A DNA stretch of 15,399 bases from JBDSTZ01 sp039927975 (GTDB taxonomy: Bacteria; Pseudomonadota; Gammaproteobacteria; Burkholderiales; Burkholderiaceae_D): assembly GCA_039927975.1 (NCBI GenBank), contig JBDSTZ010000317.1:1-15399 (forward strand), written 5' to 3'. This document shows positions 6,170 through 15,002 of the stretch, one piece after another. Below the pieces are notes generated by a model, which saw nothing but the letters and a program-made list of their open reading frames with translations, made no database searches and was not told the origin of the DNA. A program made the position numbers and the translations under genes. The number at the start of each line of letters is the position of its first letter. Positions within the stretch are counted from its first letter, which is position 1.

Positions 6170-7225
6170 ATGACCATCAATGTCGTCGGCTACGCCGCCC
6201 GCTCTGCCGAGGATGCGCTCGTCCCCCATCGTTTCGAACGGCGCGAACCGCGCCCCGACGACGTGGTGATCGACATTCTCTACTGCGGCGTCTGCCATTC
6301 CGATCTGCACCAGGCGCGCAACGACTGGGGCAACAGCATCTACCCGATGGTGCCGGGTCACGAGATTATCGGCAAGGTCGCCAGCGTCGGACCCGCCGTC
6401 AACGGATTCCAGCCCGGCGAACAAGTCGGCGTCGGCTGCATGGTCGATTCATGCCGGCATTGCGCGGCCTGCGCGCGCGGGCTCGAACAATACTGCGAAG
6501 AGCATTCCACCCTGACCTACAACGACCTTGACCGCCACGACCACAAGCCGACCTATGGCGGCTACTCGACAAAGATCGTGGTGTCCGACAAGTTCGTCCT
6601 GAAAATTCCCGCTGGCCTGGACCTGAAAGGCGCCGCGCCCTTGCTATGCGCCGGCATCACCACCTGGTCGCCCTTGCGCCATTGGAATGTCGGCGCGGAC
6701 AGCCGGGTCGCCGTGATCGGTTTGGGTGGCCTCGGCCACATGACCCTCAAGCTTGCGCGCGCGATGGGCGCCGATGTATCGCTGTTCACGCGTTCCGTTG
6801 CCAAGGAAGAGGATGCGCGCAGGCTGGGCGCGCACCGCATCGTGCTGTCCACCGACATGGCCCTCATGAAGGCCGCCGAAAACCAGTTCGACCTCATCAT
6901 CGACACGGTGCCGGAGGCGCACGACCTCAATCCCTACCTGCCTACGCTCAAGCTCGACGGCACGCTGGTCCTGGTCGGCTACCTCGGACCGCTCGATCCG
7001 GCACTCCATACCGTCCCGCTCATTACCGGGCGCAAATCAGTGAGCGGATCGGCCATCGGCGGCATCGCCGAAACCCAGGAAATGCTCGACTTCTGTGGCG
7101 AACATGGCATCACGTCGGATATCGAGATGATCAAGATCAAGGACATCAACAACGCTTACGAGCGCATGCTGCGCAGCGACGTGAAGTACCGCTTCGTGAT
7201 CGATATGGCGTCGTTGAAAGAGTGA
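6170..7225 (+). CDS. yahK: Zinc-dependent NAD(P)H alcohol/aldehyde dehydrogenase, YahK/CAD type
   Basis: This 351-residue medium-chain dehydrogenase is close to E. coli YahK, an NADPH-dependent aldehyde reductase of the cinnamyl alcohol dehydrogenase group. It interconverts aldehydes and primary alcohols in the cytoplasm. The catalytic zinc ligands are Cys42 (GVCHSDLH) and His64-Glu65 (PGHE), with a further Cys in LLCAGITTWSPL. The structural zinc ligands Cys95, Cys98, Cys101 and Cys109 are all present. The Rossmann motif GLGGLGH is near residue 183, and the C-terminal block GGIAETQEMLDFCGEHGI and DVKYRFVID is typical of the group. Length is normal. GAGGAG at 6157-6162 lies seven bases before the ATG. 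It is a single-gene unit with 135 bases upstream. Family sure; the exact orthology to yahK is less so. Confidence 0.93.
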   Translation: MTINVVGYAARSAEDALVPHRFERREPRPDDVVIDILYCGVCHSDLHQARNDWGNSIYPMVPGHEIIGKVASVGPAVNGFQPGEQVGVGCMVDSCRHCAACARGLEQYCEEHSTLTYNDLDRHDHKPTYGGYSTKIVVSDKFVLKIPAGLDLKGAAPLLCAGITTWSPLRHWNVGADSRVAVIGLGGLGHMTLKLARAMGADVSLFTRSVAKEEDARRLGAHRIVLSTDMALMKAAENQFDLIIDTVPEAHDLNPYLPTLKLDGTLVLVGYLGPLDPALHTVPLITGRKSVSGSAIGGIAETQEMLDFCGEHGITSDIEMIKIKDINNAYERMLRSDVKYRFVIDMASLKE

Positions 7226-7350
7226 ACAGGCGAGCCTGGCCAACTCGGCTTTCCCACGTTCACGCCTACCCGAAATCATTACGATTGCCGGATCGCGCGA
7301 AGAAAATCGTCCGACACATCGCCGCGCGAACGCGTCGAATTGCCCAGCCG

Positions 7351-7923
7351 CTACTTCACGCCACCTTTAGCTAAAGCGATCCAATCACGATCCGCCTTCA
7401 TGCCCGCGGACGCCGCCAGCCACTTCAAAGTAGAAATTAGCGCCCATGGCCGCTGCTTGTTGGTGCCGTCCCATTCGACTTGGCCGCATTGATAACAGAT
7501 CTGCATCGTGCTGGTTTTAACTTTACCGCTATAAAAGCTGATCGTATGGTGCGGCTCGAAAATGCATGCTGGCTCGGCAGCTTCGGGTTTTGGCGCCGTC
7601 GCGCGGATCATGACAAGAAAAGTGGAGCGCTCGCTATTGGTCAGTGCGTGTTCCGCATAAATGATCGGCACATACCCGACCGGCAGTTGCGGTTGCGTCT
7701 TTTCGTCGAGCACGTCGTAGCCGATGGAGTGCTCGGTGATGACAATGCGATCCGACTTCTGCACGGCGCTGGCAAGCGCCTCGATGTACAGCGCCCCCTC
7801 TCCGCTATCAGGCGATTGGTCCATCTGGGCCTGATGCTGTTGCGCTGGTTCCGGATGAACGGATTCACGGGAACAGGCAGCAATGGCAAGCGCCGCCAAC
7901 AACGACAAGATGAGCTTCGACAT
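7351..7923 (-). CDS. Small lipoprotein with a CxxC motif, function unknown
   Basis: The 190-residue product begins with a lipoprotein signal peptide: Lys3, a hydrophobic run, and the lipobox IAAC with Cys17 as the acylated residue. It should therefore sit on the periplasmic side of a membrane. After a Gln/Pro/Asp-rich linker (about 20-43) comes a mixed alpha/beta domain of about 140 residues. CYQC lies near residue 144 and another Cys is at about 118 (ACIFEPHH). The motif could be redox-active or bind metal, but there is no thioredoxin fold around it. The start at 7923 puts the signal peptide first and has GGGA about eight bases upstream; the frame stays open to 8064 without a better start. 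I do not recognise a named family. It is separated from the nitrate operon by that operon's terminator, so it is a unit of its own. Confidence 0.78.
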   Translation of the reverse strand: MSKLILSLLAALAIAACSRESVHPEPAQQHQAQMDQSPDSGEGALYIEALASAVQKSDRIVITEHSIGYDVLDEKTQPQLPVGYVPIIYAEHALTNSERSTFLVMIRATAPKPEAAEPACIFEPHHTISFYSGKVKTSTMQICYQCGQVEWDGTNKQRPWALISTLKWLAASAGMKADRDWIALAKGGVK

Positions 7924-7992
7924 GAAATATCCCGGGCAAGTTTGCGGCGATGAGCCTGACGATGTGACTTCGCAATCAATCGCTGGTCGCCA

Positions 7993-8019
7993 ATTGTACG
8001 CGTAACACATCGCCATCAA
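7993..8019 (-). promoter_or_regulatory. Possible sigma70-type promoter for the lipoprotein gene
   Basis: On the minus strand TTGATG (8019-8014) and TACAAT (7998-7993) resemble -35 and -10 boxes, 70 bases before the lipoprotein start. The -10 box is one base from consensus, but the spacing is 15 bases, shorter than the preferred 17. Tentative. Confidence 0.3.
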
Positions 8020-8068
8020 GTCGTTGCTGGGCGACGGCGCCTTCCAAAGGCACCTCGCGACCAAAACG

Positions 8069-8098
8069 GAAAAGCCCCTTCAACCGAAGAGGCTTTTC
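8069..8098 (-). terminator. Intrinsic terminator of the nitrate assimilation operon
   Basis: GAAAAGCC (8069-8076) pairs with GGCTTTTC (8091-8098). After one mismatch (8077/8090) CTTC (8078-8081) pairs with GAAG (8086-8089) around the loop AACC. Read on the minus strand, the stem ends in GGCTTTTC and is followed by CGTTTTGG. It lies 30 bases past the nasA stop codon, where an operon terminator is expected. Confidence 0.8.
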
Positions 8099-8127
8099 GC
8101 GATGAGCGCCAGATCGAATCGCCGCGC

Positions 8128-10860
8128 TTACTCGGCCGCCACCGGCTGCCGCGTAATGGCCAGCAGCTTCTTAATCTCCGGCACGCACGATCCGCAGTTA
8201 CCGCCCGCTTTCACGCACGAGGTCACCTGCGCCACCGTCGACAGATCCTTGTCGCGAATCGCGTCGCAGATCGTATTGCGCCCCACCCCAAAGCACGAAC
8301 ACACCGTCGGCCCGACATCGGCGCCTTTCTCGATCGGCTGGCCCACCAGCAGGCCAATCCGGTCCGACTGCTCCAGCAAGTCCTTGGCAAACAGGCCGGC
8401 CAGCCACGCTCGCGATGGCAAATCGGCGCGCTGCGACAGGAACAGGCACTGCTCGATGCGGTCGTCCACCACGTGCACCGCGCGATACATGCCGCCGCTG
8501 TTGTCCTCGTACTCGAGCCAGTCGGCGTCGGCGTCGTTCACCCCCAGCACCGTGCGCGCCCAGCTGCGCGGATCGGCGATCGCCTTGCGCCCAGCCAGTT
8601 CATACCGCGTGAAGTTCTTGCCCGTCACCCGCGTCCAGTGCGCCACGCTCTCGAGCGGCAGTTCGCTGCGGCTCAGGATAAAACCATGCCACGACACGCC
8701 AAAGCGCTCCACCCGCACCGGCGTGTGCTTGAATTCCGGCTCACCAGAAATCGGATCGACCGCCGGATTGACCACCGCGCCTACCCGCGCGTCCGACGCC
8801 GTCTGGCCGTTCCAGTGAATCGGAATGAAGATTCCGCCGCGCTTGATGCCGCCGCCGTGCTGCACCCGCGCCACCATCGCGCCCCAGGCGCTCGACACCC
8901 GCGCTAGCTCGCCTTCGCGCACGCCGTACAGCAGCGCGTCTTGCGGGTGGATGTCGATGAACGACTCCGGTACGTGATCGGCCAGCCGCGCCGCACGTCC
9001 GGTGCGCGTCATGGTGTGCCACTGGTCGCGCACACGCCCGGTGTTAAGCACCAGCGGATAGTCTTCGTCGGTGGCGAATTTCGGCGCCCGCGTCGCCGTC
9101 GGCACCAGCTTCGCGCGGCCATCGGAATGGCTGAACCGGCCGTCACCGAACAGACGCGCCGTGCCTGCGAGCGTGCCGTCGGCGCTGCGCGTCACCGGCC
9201 ACTGGATCGGCTCGAACACATCGAATTGGCGCTCGCTCATGCCGGCCATCGCGCTGATGTCGAACACGCGCCGCGTATTCCCGTCGGCTCCGCCGTCCGC
9301 ATTGCGAAAGCCTGACAGGCGCGCATGTTCGTCGAACACCGCAGCCGCATTGGCAAAATCGAAGCCGGCAAAACCCATCTTCTGCGCGACCTGCGCCAGT
9401 ACCTGCCAGTCGGCCCGCGCTTCGCCCGGCGCCGGCAGGAACGCCCGCTGGCGCGAAATGCAGCGCTCTGAATTGGTAACCGTGCCATCCTTTTCACCCC
9501 AGCCCAGTGCCGGCAGCATGACGTGCGCAAAGGCGTTGGTATCGGTCGCCTCGATGATGTCCGACACCACCACCAGCTCGCATTTTTCCAGCGCGCGCTG
9601 GACCTGGTCGGCATTCGGCAAGCTCACCAGCGGATTGGTCGCGATGATCCACACCGCCTTGACCTTGCCCGCTTCGATCGCCTCGAACAGGTCGACCGCC
9701 TTCAAGCCAGGCTTGCTGGCGATGGCCGGCGAATTCCAGAACGCCTGCACGGCGTCGCGCTGGACCGGATTGTCGAGGTCCATGTGCGCTGCCAGCATGT
9801 TGGCCAGCCCGCCCACTTCGCGCCCGCCCATCGCGTTCGGCTGCCCGGTCAGCGAGAACGGCCCCATGCCCGGCTTGCCGATGCTGCCGGCCGCCAGGTG
9901 GCAGTTGATGATGCTGTTGACTTTATCCGTGCCCGCCGACGACTGGTTCACGCCCTGCGAAAAGCCGGTGACGACCTTCTTGGTGGCCGCAAAGCCGCGA
10001 TAGAACGTCAGCAGGTCTTCCGGATCGACCTTGCAGATCTTCGCCACTTGCAGCGGATCGGCGCAATCGATGCTGGCCGTGACCAGCGCGGCTTCGAAGC
10101 CATTGGTATGGGCCGCCACAAAGGACTGGTCCACCGCGCCCTCGCGCGCCAGGTAGGCCAGCAGGCCGTTGAACAGCCAGACGTCCGTGCCGGGTTTGAC
10201 CGGCAAGTGCAGGTCGGCCAATTCGCAAGTGGCGGTGCGGCGCGGATCGATGACGACGATCTGCATCTGCGGCCGCGCTTCCTTGATCTTCGAGATGCGC
10301 TGGAACAGGATCGGATGGCACCACGCCGTGTTCGAGCCGACCAGCACCACCATGTCGGCCAGTTCGAGGTCTTCGTAGCAGTTGGGGACCAGGTCTTCGC
10401 CGAACGCGCGCTTGTGGCCGGCCACCGCCGACGACATGCACAGGCGCGAATTGGTGTCGATGTTGGCGCTGCCGACGTAGCCCTTCATCAGCTTGTTGGC
10501 GACATAATAATCTTCGGTCAGCAACTGGCCCGAGACGTACAGCGCCACCGCGTCCGGCCCGTGCTCGGCGATGATGTCGGTGAATCCCTTGGCCACGCGG
10601 TTCAGCGCGGTGTCCCACGAGACGCGCTTGAGCGCGCCGAAGCCTTCGCGCACGCTCGGGTACAGCAGGCGGCCTTCGAGGCCGACCGTGTCGCCCAGCG
10701 CGGAGCCCTTGACGCACAGGCGGCCACGATTGGCCACGTGCTCGGTGTCGCCGGCGATGGCGACTGTGCCGTCGCCGCCCGGTGTGGCGCGCACGCCGCA
10801 GCCGACGCCGCAATAAGGACAAGTAGTGCGTACTGCGAGGGGGACAGGTGTAAGTTCCAT
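8128..10860 (-). CDS. nasA: Assimilatory nitrate reductase catalytic subunit with C-terminal BFD domain
   Basis: This 910-residue molybdopterin oxidoreductase reduces nitrate to nitrite in the cytoplasm. Cys14, Cys17, Cys21 and Cys49 bind an N-terminal [4Fe-4S] cluster (CPYCGVGC and GRLC). Cys141 in NSRLCMSS is the expected Mo ligand of the bis-MGD cofactor. The molybdopterin dinucleotide-binding domain follows at about 590-720 (VLNTGRVRDQWHTMTRTGR). A C-terminal BFD-like [2Fe-2S] domain (CSCFGVG, then GNCGSC) takes in electrons, as in Klebsiella-type NasA. There is no twin-arginine signal, so it is not periplasmic NapA. I chose ATG 10860, 16 bases after the flavoprotein stop; a TTG at 10908 would add 16 residues and overlap that gene. 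The ribosome binding site is weak, so translation may be coupled. Last gene of the operon. Confidence 0.95.
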   Translation of the reverse strand: MELTPVPLAVRTTCPYCGVGCGVRATPGGDGTVAIAGDTEHVANRGRLCVKGSALGDTVGLEGRLLYPSVREGFGALKRVSWDTALNRVAKGFTDIIAEHGPDAVALYVSGQLLTEDYYVANKLMKGYVGSANIDTNSRLCMSSAVAGHKRAFGEDLVPNCYEDLELADMVVLVGSNTAWCHPILFQRISKIKEARPQMQIVVIDPRRTATCELADLHLPVKPGTDVWLFNGLLAYLAREGAVDQSFVAAHTNGFEAALVTASIDCADPLQVAKICKVDPEDLLTFYRGFAATKKVVTGFSQGVNQSSAGTDKVNSIINCHLAAGSIGKPGMGPFSLTGQPNAMGGREVGGLANMLAAHMDLDNPVQRDAVQAFWNSPAIASKPGLKAVDLFEAIEAGKVKAVWIIATNPLVSLPNADQVQRALEKCELVVVSDIIEATDTNAFAHVMLPALGWGEKDGTVTNSERCISRQRAFLPAPGEARADWQVLAQVAQKMGFAGFDFANAAAVFDEHARLSGFRNADGGADGNTRRVFDISAMAGMSERQFDVFEPIQWPVTRSADGTLAGTARLFGDGRFSHSDGRAKLVPTATRAPKFATDEDYPLVLNTGRVRDQWHTMTRTGRAARLADHVPESFIDIHPQDALLYGVREGELARVSSAWGAMVARVQHGGGIKRGGIFIPIHWNGQTASDARVGAVVNPAVDPISGEPEFKHTPVRVERFGVSWHGFILSRSELPLESVAHWTRVTGKNFTRYELAGRKAIADPRSWARTVLGVNDADADWLEYEDNSGGMYRAVHVVDDRIEQCLFLSQRADLPSRAWLAGLFAKDLLEQSDRIGLLVGQPIEKGADVGPTVCSCFGVGRNTICDAIRDKDLSTVAQVTSCVKAGGNCGSCVPEIKKLLAITRQPVAAE

Positions 10861-10876
10861 AAAACTGCTGCTTTCG

Positions 10877-12106
10877 TCAGGCTGCGCGGGCGCACAGCGC
10901 CTCACCAAATAATAGCTTACTGCGCATCGACGAGATGTCGGTACGATTCTGAATCAGCCCAAAATACCACGGTCCGTCCTGCACGTCGCCATATAACACG
11001 GCGCCGGCGATCCGATTACCGGAGAGGACCAGCCGCTTGTAGACGCCGCGCCGCGGATCGCGCAGCACCAGGTCTTCGCTGCCTTCGCCACCGATGAAGT
11101 TACCGACCGAGTAGAGGTCGACGCCGGTCACTTTCAGCTTGGTCGGCGTGGCCTGCTGCACATAGCGCCGGTGGCCGGCGCCGGCCAGATGGCCGCCACA
11201 GACTTTGGCTTGGTCCCAGATCGGCGCGACCAGCCCGAAGGTGGCGCTGCGATGCTGGATGCATTCGCCAACGGCGTAGACGCGCGGGTCGTAGGTTTGC
11301 AGGGTGTCGTCGACCACGATGGCGCGTTCGCAATGCAGGCCGGCCGATTTGGCCAGCTCGATGTTGGGCCGTACGCCGGCCGCCATCACCACCAGGTCGG
11401 CCGGAATCTCGCTGCCGTCCTTTAAGCGCACCGCGCGCACCCGCTCGTCGCCGACGATTTCAGCGGTGTGGGCTTCCAGCATGAAGCGCAAGCCCTTTTG
11501 TTCGAGCGCCTGCTTGAGCAGCAGCGAAGCGGGTTTGTCGAGCTGCTGGTTCATCAGGCTGTCGGTCACGTGCACCACGGTCACGTCCATCCCGCGCCGC
11601 AGCAGGCCGTTGGCAGCTTCCAGGCCAAGCAGACCGCCGCCGATCACCACCGCATGGCCGCCTCGGTTGGCCGCTTCAAGCATGGTGTCGACGTCCTGGA
11701 TGTCGCGAAAACCGATCACACCCGGCAGCTGGTGGCCGGGCACCGGCACGATGAAGGGCTTCGAGCCGGTCGCCAGCAGCAGCCGGTCGTACGGCACTTC
11801 GAGGCCGGACTTGGCGTGCACCACGCGGCGCTTGCGGTCGATCTTGATCACCATCTCGCCCGCGTGCAGGGTGATGCCGTTCTCGGCGTACCACTCGCGG
11901 GTGTGCAGCATGATGTCGTCCATCGTCTTTTCGCCGGCCAGCACCGGCGAGAGCAGGATCCGGTTGTAATTCCCGTGCGGCTCGGCGCCGAACACGGTGA
12001 TGTCGTACTTCTCCGGCGCCAGCTTGAGCAGTTCCTCGACGGTCCGCATGCCAGCCATGCCATTGCCGACGACAACCAGCGATTGCCTGGCGGGGACCGG
12101 ACTCAT
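10877..12106 (-). CDS. FAD/NAD(P)H-dependent oxidoreductase, probable electron donor to NasA
   Basis: This 409-residue pyridine nucleotide-disulfide-type flavoprotein resembles the N-terminal third of NirB and the electron-transfer subunits of assimilatory nitrate reductases (called NasC in Klebsiella, NasB in Bacillus; I leave the symbol blank because the names conflict). The FAD motif GNGMAGMRTVEE starts at residue 14. The NAD(P)H motif GGGLLGLE is near 150-160, and the second FAD contact VYAVGE is near 285. It has no BFD, rubredoxin or sirohaem domain, so it should hand electrons from NAD(P)H to the BFD domain of NasA; that pairing is inferred from gene order. Its ATG overlaps the nirD stop as ATGA (12103-12106), a sign of coupled translation. 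Length is normal for the stand-alone form. Confidence 0.88.
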   Translation of the reverse strand: MSPVPARQSLVVVGNGMAGMRTVEELLKLAPEKYDITVFGAEPHGNYNRILLSPVLAGEKTMDDIMLHTREWYAENGITLHAGEMVIKIDRKRRVVHAKSGLEVPYDRLLLATGSKPFIVPVPGHQLPGVIGFRDIQDVDTMLEAANRGGHAVVIGGGLLGLEAANGLLRRGMDVTVVHVTDSLMNQQLDKPASLLLKQALEQKGLRFMLEAHTAEIVGDERVRAVRLKDGSEIPADLVVMAAGVRPNIELAKSAGLHCERAIVVDDTLQTYDPRVYAVGECIQHRSATFGLVAPIWDQAKVCGGHLAGAGHRRYVQQATPTKLKVTGVDLYSVGNFIGGEGSEDLVLRDPRRGVYKRLVLSGNRIAGAVLYGDVQDGPWYFGLIQNRTDISSMRSKLLFGEALCARAA

Positions 12107-12444
12107 AGCGCTACCCAGACCTTTCCCGCCTCGACCTTGGCCGGATAGCTGAGCACCGAGTGCTCAGGCTCTTCAAGGCACTCGCCGGTGGTCAGGTCGA
12201 AGTGCTGCTTGTAGATCGGCGAGGCGACGACGATGCGTTCGCCGAGCGAACCGACCAGGCCGCGCGAGATGACGGCGGCGCCGGAGTTCGGGTCGAAATT
12301 GTTGATCGCGTACACCGCGTCGTCGCCCAGGCGGAACACCGCTACTTGCTCTTCACCGAACAGCGCTGCCACGCCGGTGTTCGGCACGATCTGGTCGAGG
12401 TTGCAGACAGGAGCCCAGCTGGCTTGTTGAAGGTCGCGTTTCAT
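12103..12444 (-). CDS. nirD: Nitrite reductase (NADH) small subunit
   Basis: The 113-residue product is a Rieske-like beta-sandwich of the NirD family: VCNLDQIVPNTGVAALFG, AVYAINNFDPNSGAAVISRG and ASPIYKQHFDLTTGECLE are typical. As usual for NirD, the Cys/His ligands of true Rieske proteins are missing (the place of CxH holds no Cys), so no iron-sulfur cluster is expected. It partners NirB in the cytoplasmic reduction of nitrite to ammonium. GGAGA lies about eight bases before the ATG at 12444. It follows nirB by 19 bases and overlaps the next gene by four. Confidence 0.95.
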   Translation of the reverse strand: MKRDLQQASWAPVCNLDQIVPNTGVAALFGEEQVAVFRLGDDAVYAINNFDPNSGAAVISRGLVGSLGERIVVASPIYKQHFDLTTGECLEEPEHSVLSYPAKVEAGKVWVAL

Positions 12445-12463
12445 GTGTGTTCTCCAGTGAGAC

Positions 12464-14992
12464 TTAAGCGGTGACGATGGGGATGACTTTGTGCTTGCGC
12501 TCTTCCAGCGTGGCCGGACGGATCTGGCCGCGTTCCGGCACGAAGACCACGTTCTGGTCGCCGGCGTCGCTGTTGACGAAGCTGCGGAAGCGTGCGCGGG
12601 TGGCCGGATCTTCGACTGCTTCTTTCCATTCGCAGGCGTAGGTGTTGACCACGTGCTGCATGTCGGCTTCGAGTTCGGCCGCCAGTCCCAGCTTGTCGTC
12701 GATGATGATCTGCTTGAGGTAGTCAAGGCCGCCCTCCATGTTGTCGCGCCAGACGCTGGTGCGCTGCAGCCGGTCGGCGGTGCGCACGTAGAACATCAGG
12801 AAGCGATCTATGTATTTGACCGCAGTTTCCTGGTCAAGATCCGTCGCAATGAGTTCGGCGTGACGTGGCTTCATGCCGCCGTTGCCGCACACGTAGAGGT
12901 TCCAGCCTTTTTCGGTGGCGATCAGGCCGACGTCCTTGCCCTGCGCTTCGGCGCACTCGCGGGTGCAGCCGGACACGCCGAACTTGATCTTGTGCGGCGT
13001 GCGCAGGCCCTTGTAGCGGTTTTCCAGTTCGATGGCGAAGCCGACGCTGTCGGCCACGCCGTAGCGGCACCAGGTCGAACCGACGCAGGATTTGACGGTG
13101 CGCAGCGACTTGCCGTAGGCGTGGCCGGACTCGAAGCCGGCGGCGATCAGCTCTTCCCAGATCGACGGCAGCTGCTCGACGCGGGCGCCGAACAGGTCGA
13201 CCCGCTGGCCGCCGGTGATCTTGGTGTACAGGCCGTACTTCTTGGCCACCGTGCCGACCGCGATCAGGCCATCGGCGGTCACTTCGCCGCCGGCCATGCG
13301 CGGCACCACCGAGTAAGTGCCGTCCTTCTGGATGTTACCGAGGAAGTAGTCGTTCGAATCCTGCAGGCCGGCGTGTTCCGGTTTCAGCACGAAGTCGTTG
13401 AAGTTCGAGGCCAGCACGCTGGCGGCAACCGGTTTGCAGATGTCGCAGCCGAGGCCCTTGCCGTGGCGGTGCAGCAGCTCGCTCCATGAGGTGATTTTCT
13501 CGACCCGCACCAGGGTGTTGATCTCCTGGCGCGAGTAGGCAAAGTGTTCGCAGATGTGGTTGTTGACGGCCATGCCCTGCTTCTTCATTTCGGCCTTCAT
13601 CACCTGCGTGACGAGCGCGACGCAGCCGCCGCAGCTGGTGCCGGCGCTGGTGCAGCTCTTGACATCGCCGATGGTGACGGCGCCGTCGCGCACGGCGTAG
13701 CAGATGGTGCCTTTCGAGACATCGTTGCAGGAGCAGATCTGGGCGCTGTCGGGCAGCGCGTCGACGCCGAGCGCCGGACGGGCGGCGCCGTCGGACGATG
13801 GCAGGATCAGGAATTCGGGCGACTCTGGTAGCTCGATTTTATTGAGCATCATCTGCAGCAGCGTGCCGTATTCGGCGGCGTCGCCGACCAGCACCGCGCC
13901 TTGCAGGAACTTGCCGCATTCGGAGACCACGATCTTCTTGTAGATCTGCTTGCGCTCGTCCGAGAACTGGTAGGAGCGGCTGCCTTCGTGCTTGCCGTGC
14001 GGGTCGCCGATACTGGCCACGTCCACGCCCATCAGTTTGAGCTTGGTGCTCATGTCGGCGCCGGTGAAGGCGGCCGCTTCGCCCAGCAGGTGGCGCGCGG
14101 CGGTGCGAGCCATGTCGTAGCCTGGCGCGACCAGGCCGAAAATCAGGCCGCCCCACAGCGCGCATTCGCCGATGGCGTAGATGTCGTGGTCCGAGGTCAG
14201 GCAGCTGTCGTCGATTTCGATGCCGCCGCGCGCGCCCATTTTCAGGCCGATCTCGCGCGCCAGTTCGTCGCGCGGACGGATACCGGCCGAGAACACGATC
14301 ATGTCGGTGTCGAGGTGGCTGCCGTCGGCGAACACCATGCGGTGGGTGCCGTCTTCGCCGTCGACGATTTCCAGCGTATTTTTGCCGGTGTGGACCGTGA
14401 CGCCGAGTTGTTCGATTTTCCGGCGCAGCACGCGCGAGCCGCCTTCGTCGACCTGCACCGACATCAGGCGCGGGGCGAATTCGACCACGTGGGTGTCGAG
14501 CTTGAGGTCGCGCAGCGCCTTGGCGCACTCGAGGCCCAGCAGGCCGCCGCCGATGACCACACCGGTCTTCGAGCGCTGGCCGCATTCCATCATCGCTTCC
14601 AGGTCTTCGATGGTGCGGTAGACGAAGCAGTCCTTGCGGTCCTTGCCTGGCAGCGGCGGCACGAAAGGCGTCGAGCCGGTGGCGAACACCAGTTTATCGT
14701 AGGGCAGGACTTCGCCGGTGCTGACGGTGACGGTCTTGGCGGCGCGGTCGACGGCGACGGCCTTGGCGTTCAGCTTGAGCAGCAGGTTGTCGCGCTCGAA
14801 GAAGCCGGGCGTGACCAGCGAGAGGTCTTCGGCGGTTTTACCGGAGAAGAATTCGGACAGGTGCACGCGGTCGTAGGCCGGACGCACTTCTTCACACAGC
14901 ACGGTCATTTCGAGGTTGGGCGTACCGCTGGCGACCAGGCTTTCGAGGAATTTGTGGCCCAACATTCCGTGGCCGATGACGACGATTTTCAT
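12464..14992 (-). CDS. nirB: Nitrite reductase (NADH) large subunit
   Basis: This 842-residue sirohaem enzyme takes six electrons from NADH to turn nitrite into ammonium in the cytoplasm. In order it has an FAD-binding Rossmann motif (GHGMLG, from residue 7), an NADH motif (GGGLLGLECA, near 150), and a BFD [2Fe-2S] site with Cys420, Cys422, Cys454 and Cys457. A second Cys-bearing segment of the usual NirB linker (GCDICKP) follows, then the ferredoxin-like half-domain. The sirohaem/[4Fe-4S] site has Cys636, Cys642, Cys676 and Cys680 (CVGSTWC and CTREC). All cofactor residues are intact and the length is normal. AAGGAG lies about eight bases before the ATG at 14992. It begins 10 bases after the transporter stop. 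Confidence 0.97.
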   Translation of the reverse strand: MKIVVIGHGMLGHKFLESLVASGTPNLEMTVLCEEVRPAYDRVHLSEFFSGKTAEDLSLVTPGFFERDNLLLKLNAKAVAVDRAAKTVTVSTGEVLPYDKLVFATGSTPFVPPLPGKDRKDCFVYRTIEDLEAMMECGQRSKTGVVIGGGLLGLECAKALRDLKLDTHVVEFAPRLMSVQVDEGGSRVLRRKIEQLGVTVHTGKNTLEIVDGEDGTHRMVFADGSHLDTDMIVFSAGIRPRDELAREIGLKMGARGGIEIDDSCLTSDHDIYAIGECALWGGLIFGLVAPGYDMARTAARHLLGEAAAFTGADMSTKLKLMGVDVASIGDPHGKHEGSRSYQFSDERKQIYKKIVVSECGKFLQGAVLVGDAAEYGTLLQMMLNKIELPESPEFLILPSSDGAARPALGVDALPDSAQICSCNDVSKGTICYAVRDGAVTIGDVKSCTSAGTSCGGCVALVTQVMKAEMKKQGMAVNNHICEHFAYSRQEINTLVRVEKITSWSELLHRHGKGLGCDICKPVAASVLASNFNDFVLKPEHAGLQDSNDYFLGNIQKDGTYSVVPRMAGGEVTADGLIAVGTVAKKYGLYTKITGGQRVDLFGARVEQLPSIWEELIAAGFESGHAYGKSLRTVKSCVGSTWCRYGVADSVGFAIELENRYKGLRTPHKIKFGVSGCTRECAEAQGKDVGLIATEKGWNLYVCGNGGMKPRHAELIATDLDQETAVKYIDRFLMFYVRTADRLQRTSVWRDNMEGGLDYLKQIIIDDKLGLAAELEADMQHVVNTYACEWKEAVEDPATRARFRSFVNSDAGDQNVVFVPERGQIRPATLEERKHKVIPIVTA

Positions 14993-15002
14993 ACGATTCT
15001 CC

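Noticed and set aside
9523..11097. 524-codon plus-strand frame antisense to nasA and the flavoprotein gene
   Set aside because: It spans two well supported minus-strand genes and its translation is low-complexity; a GC-driven shadow.
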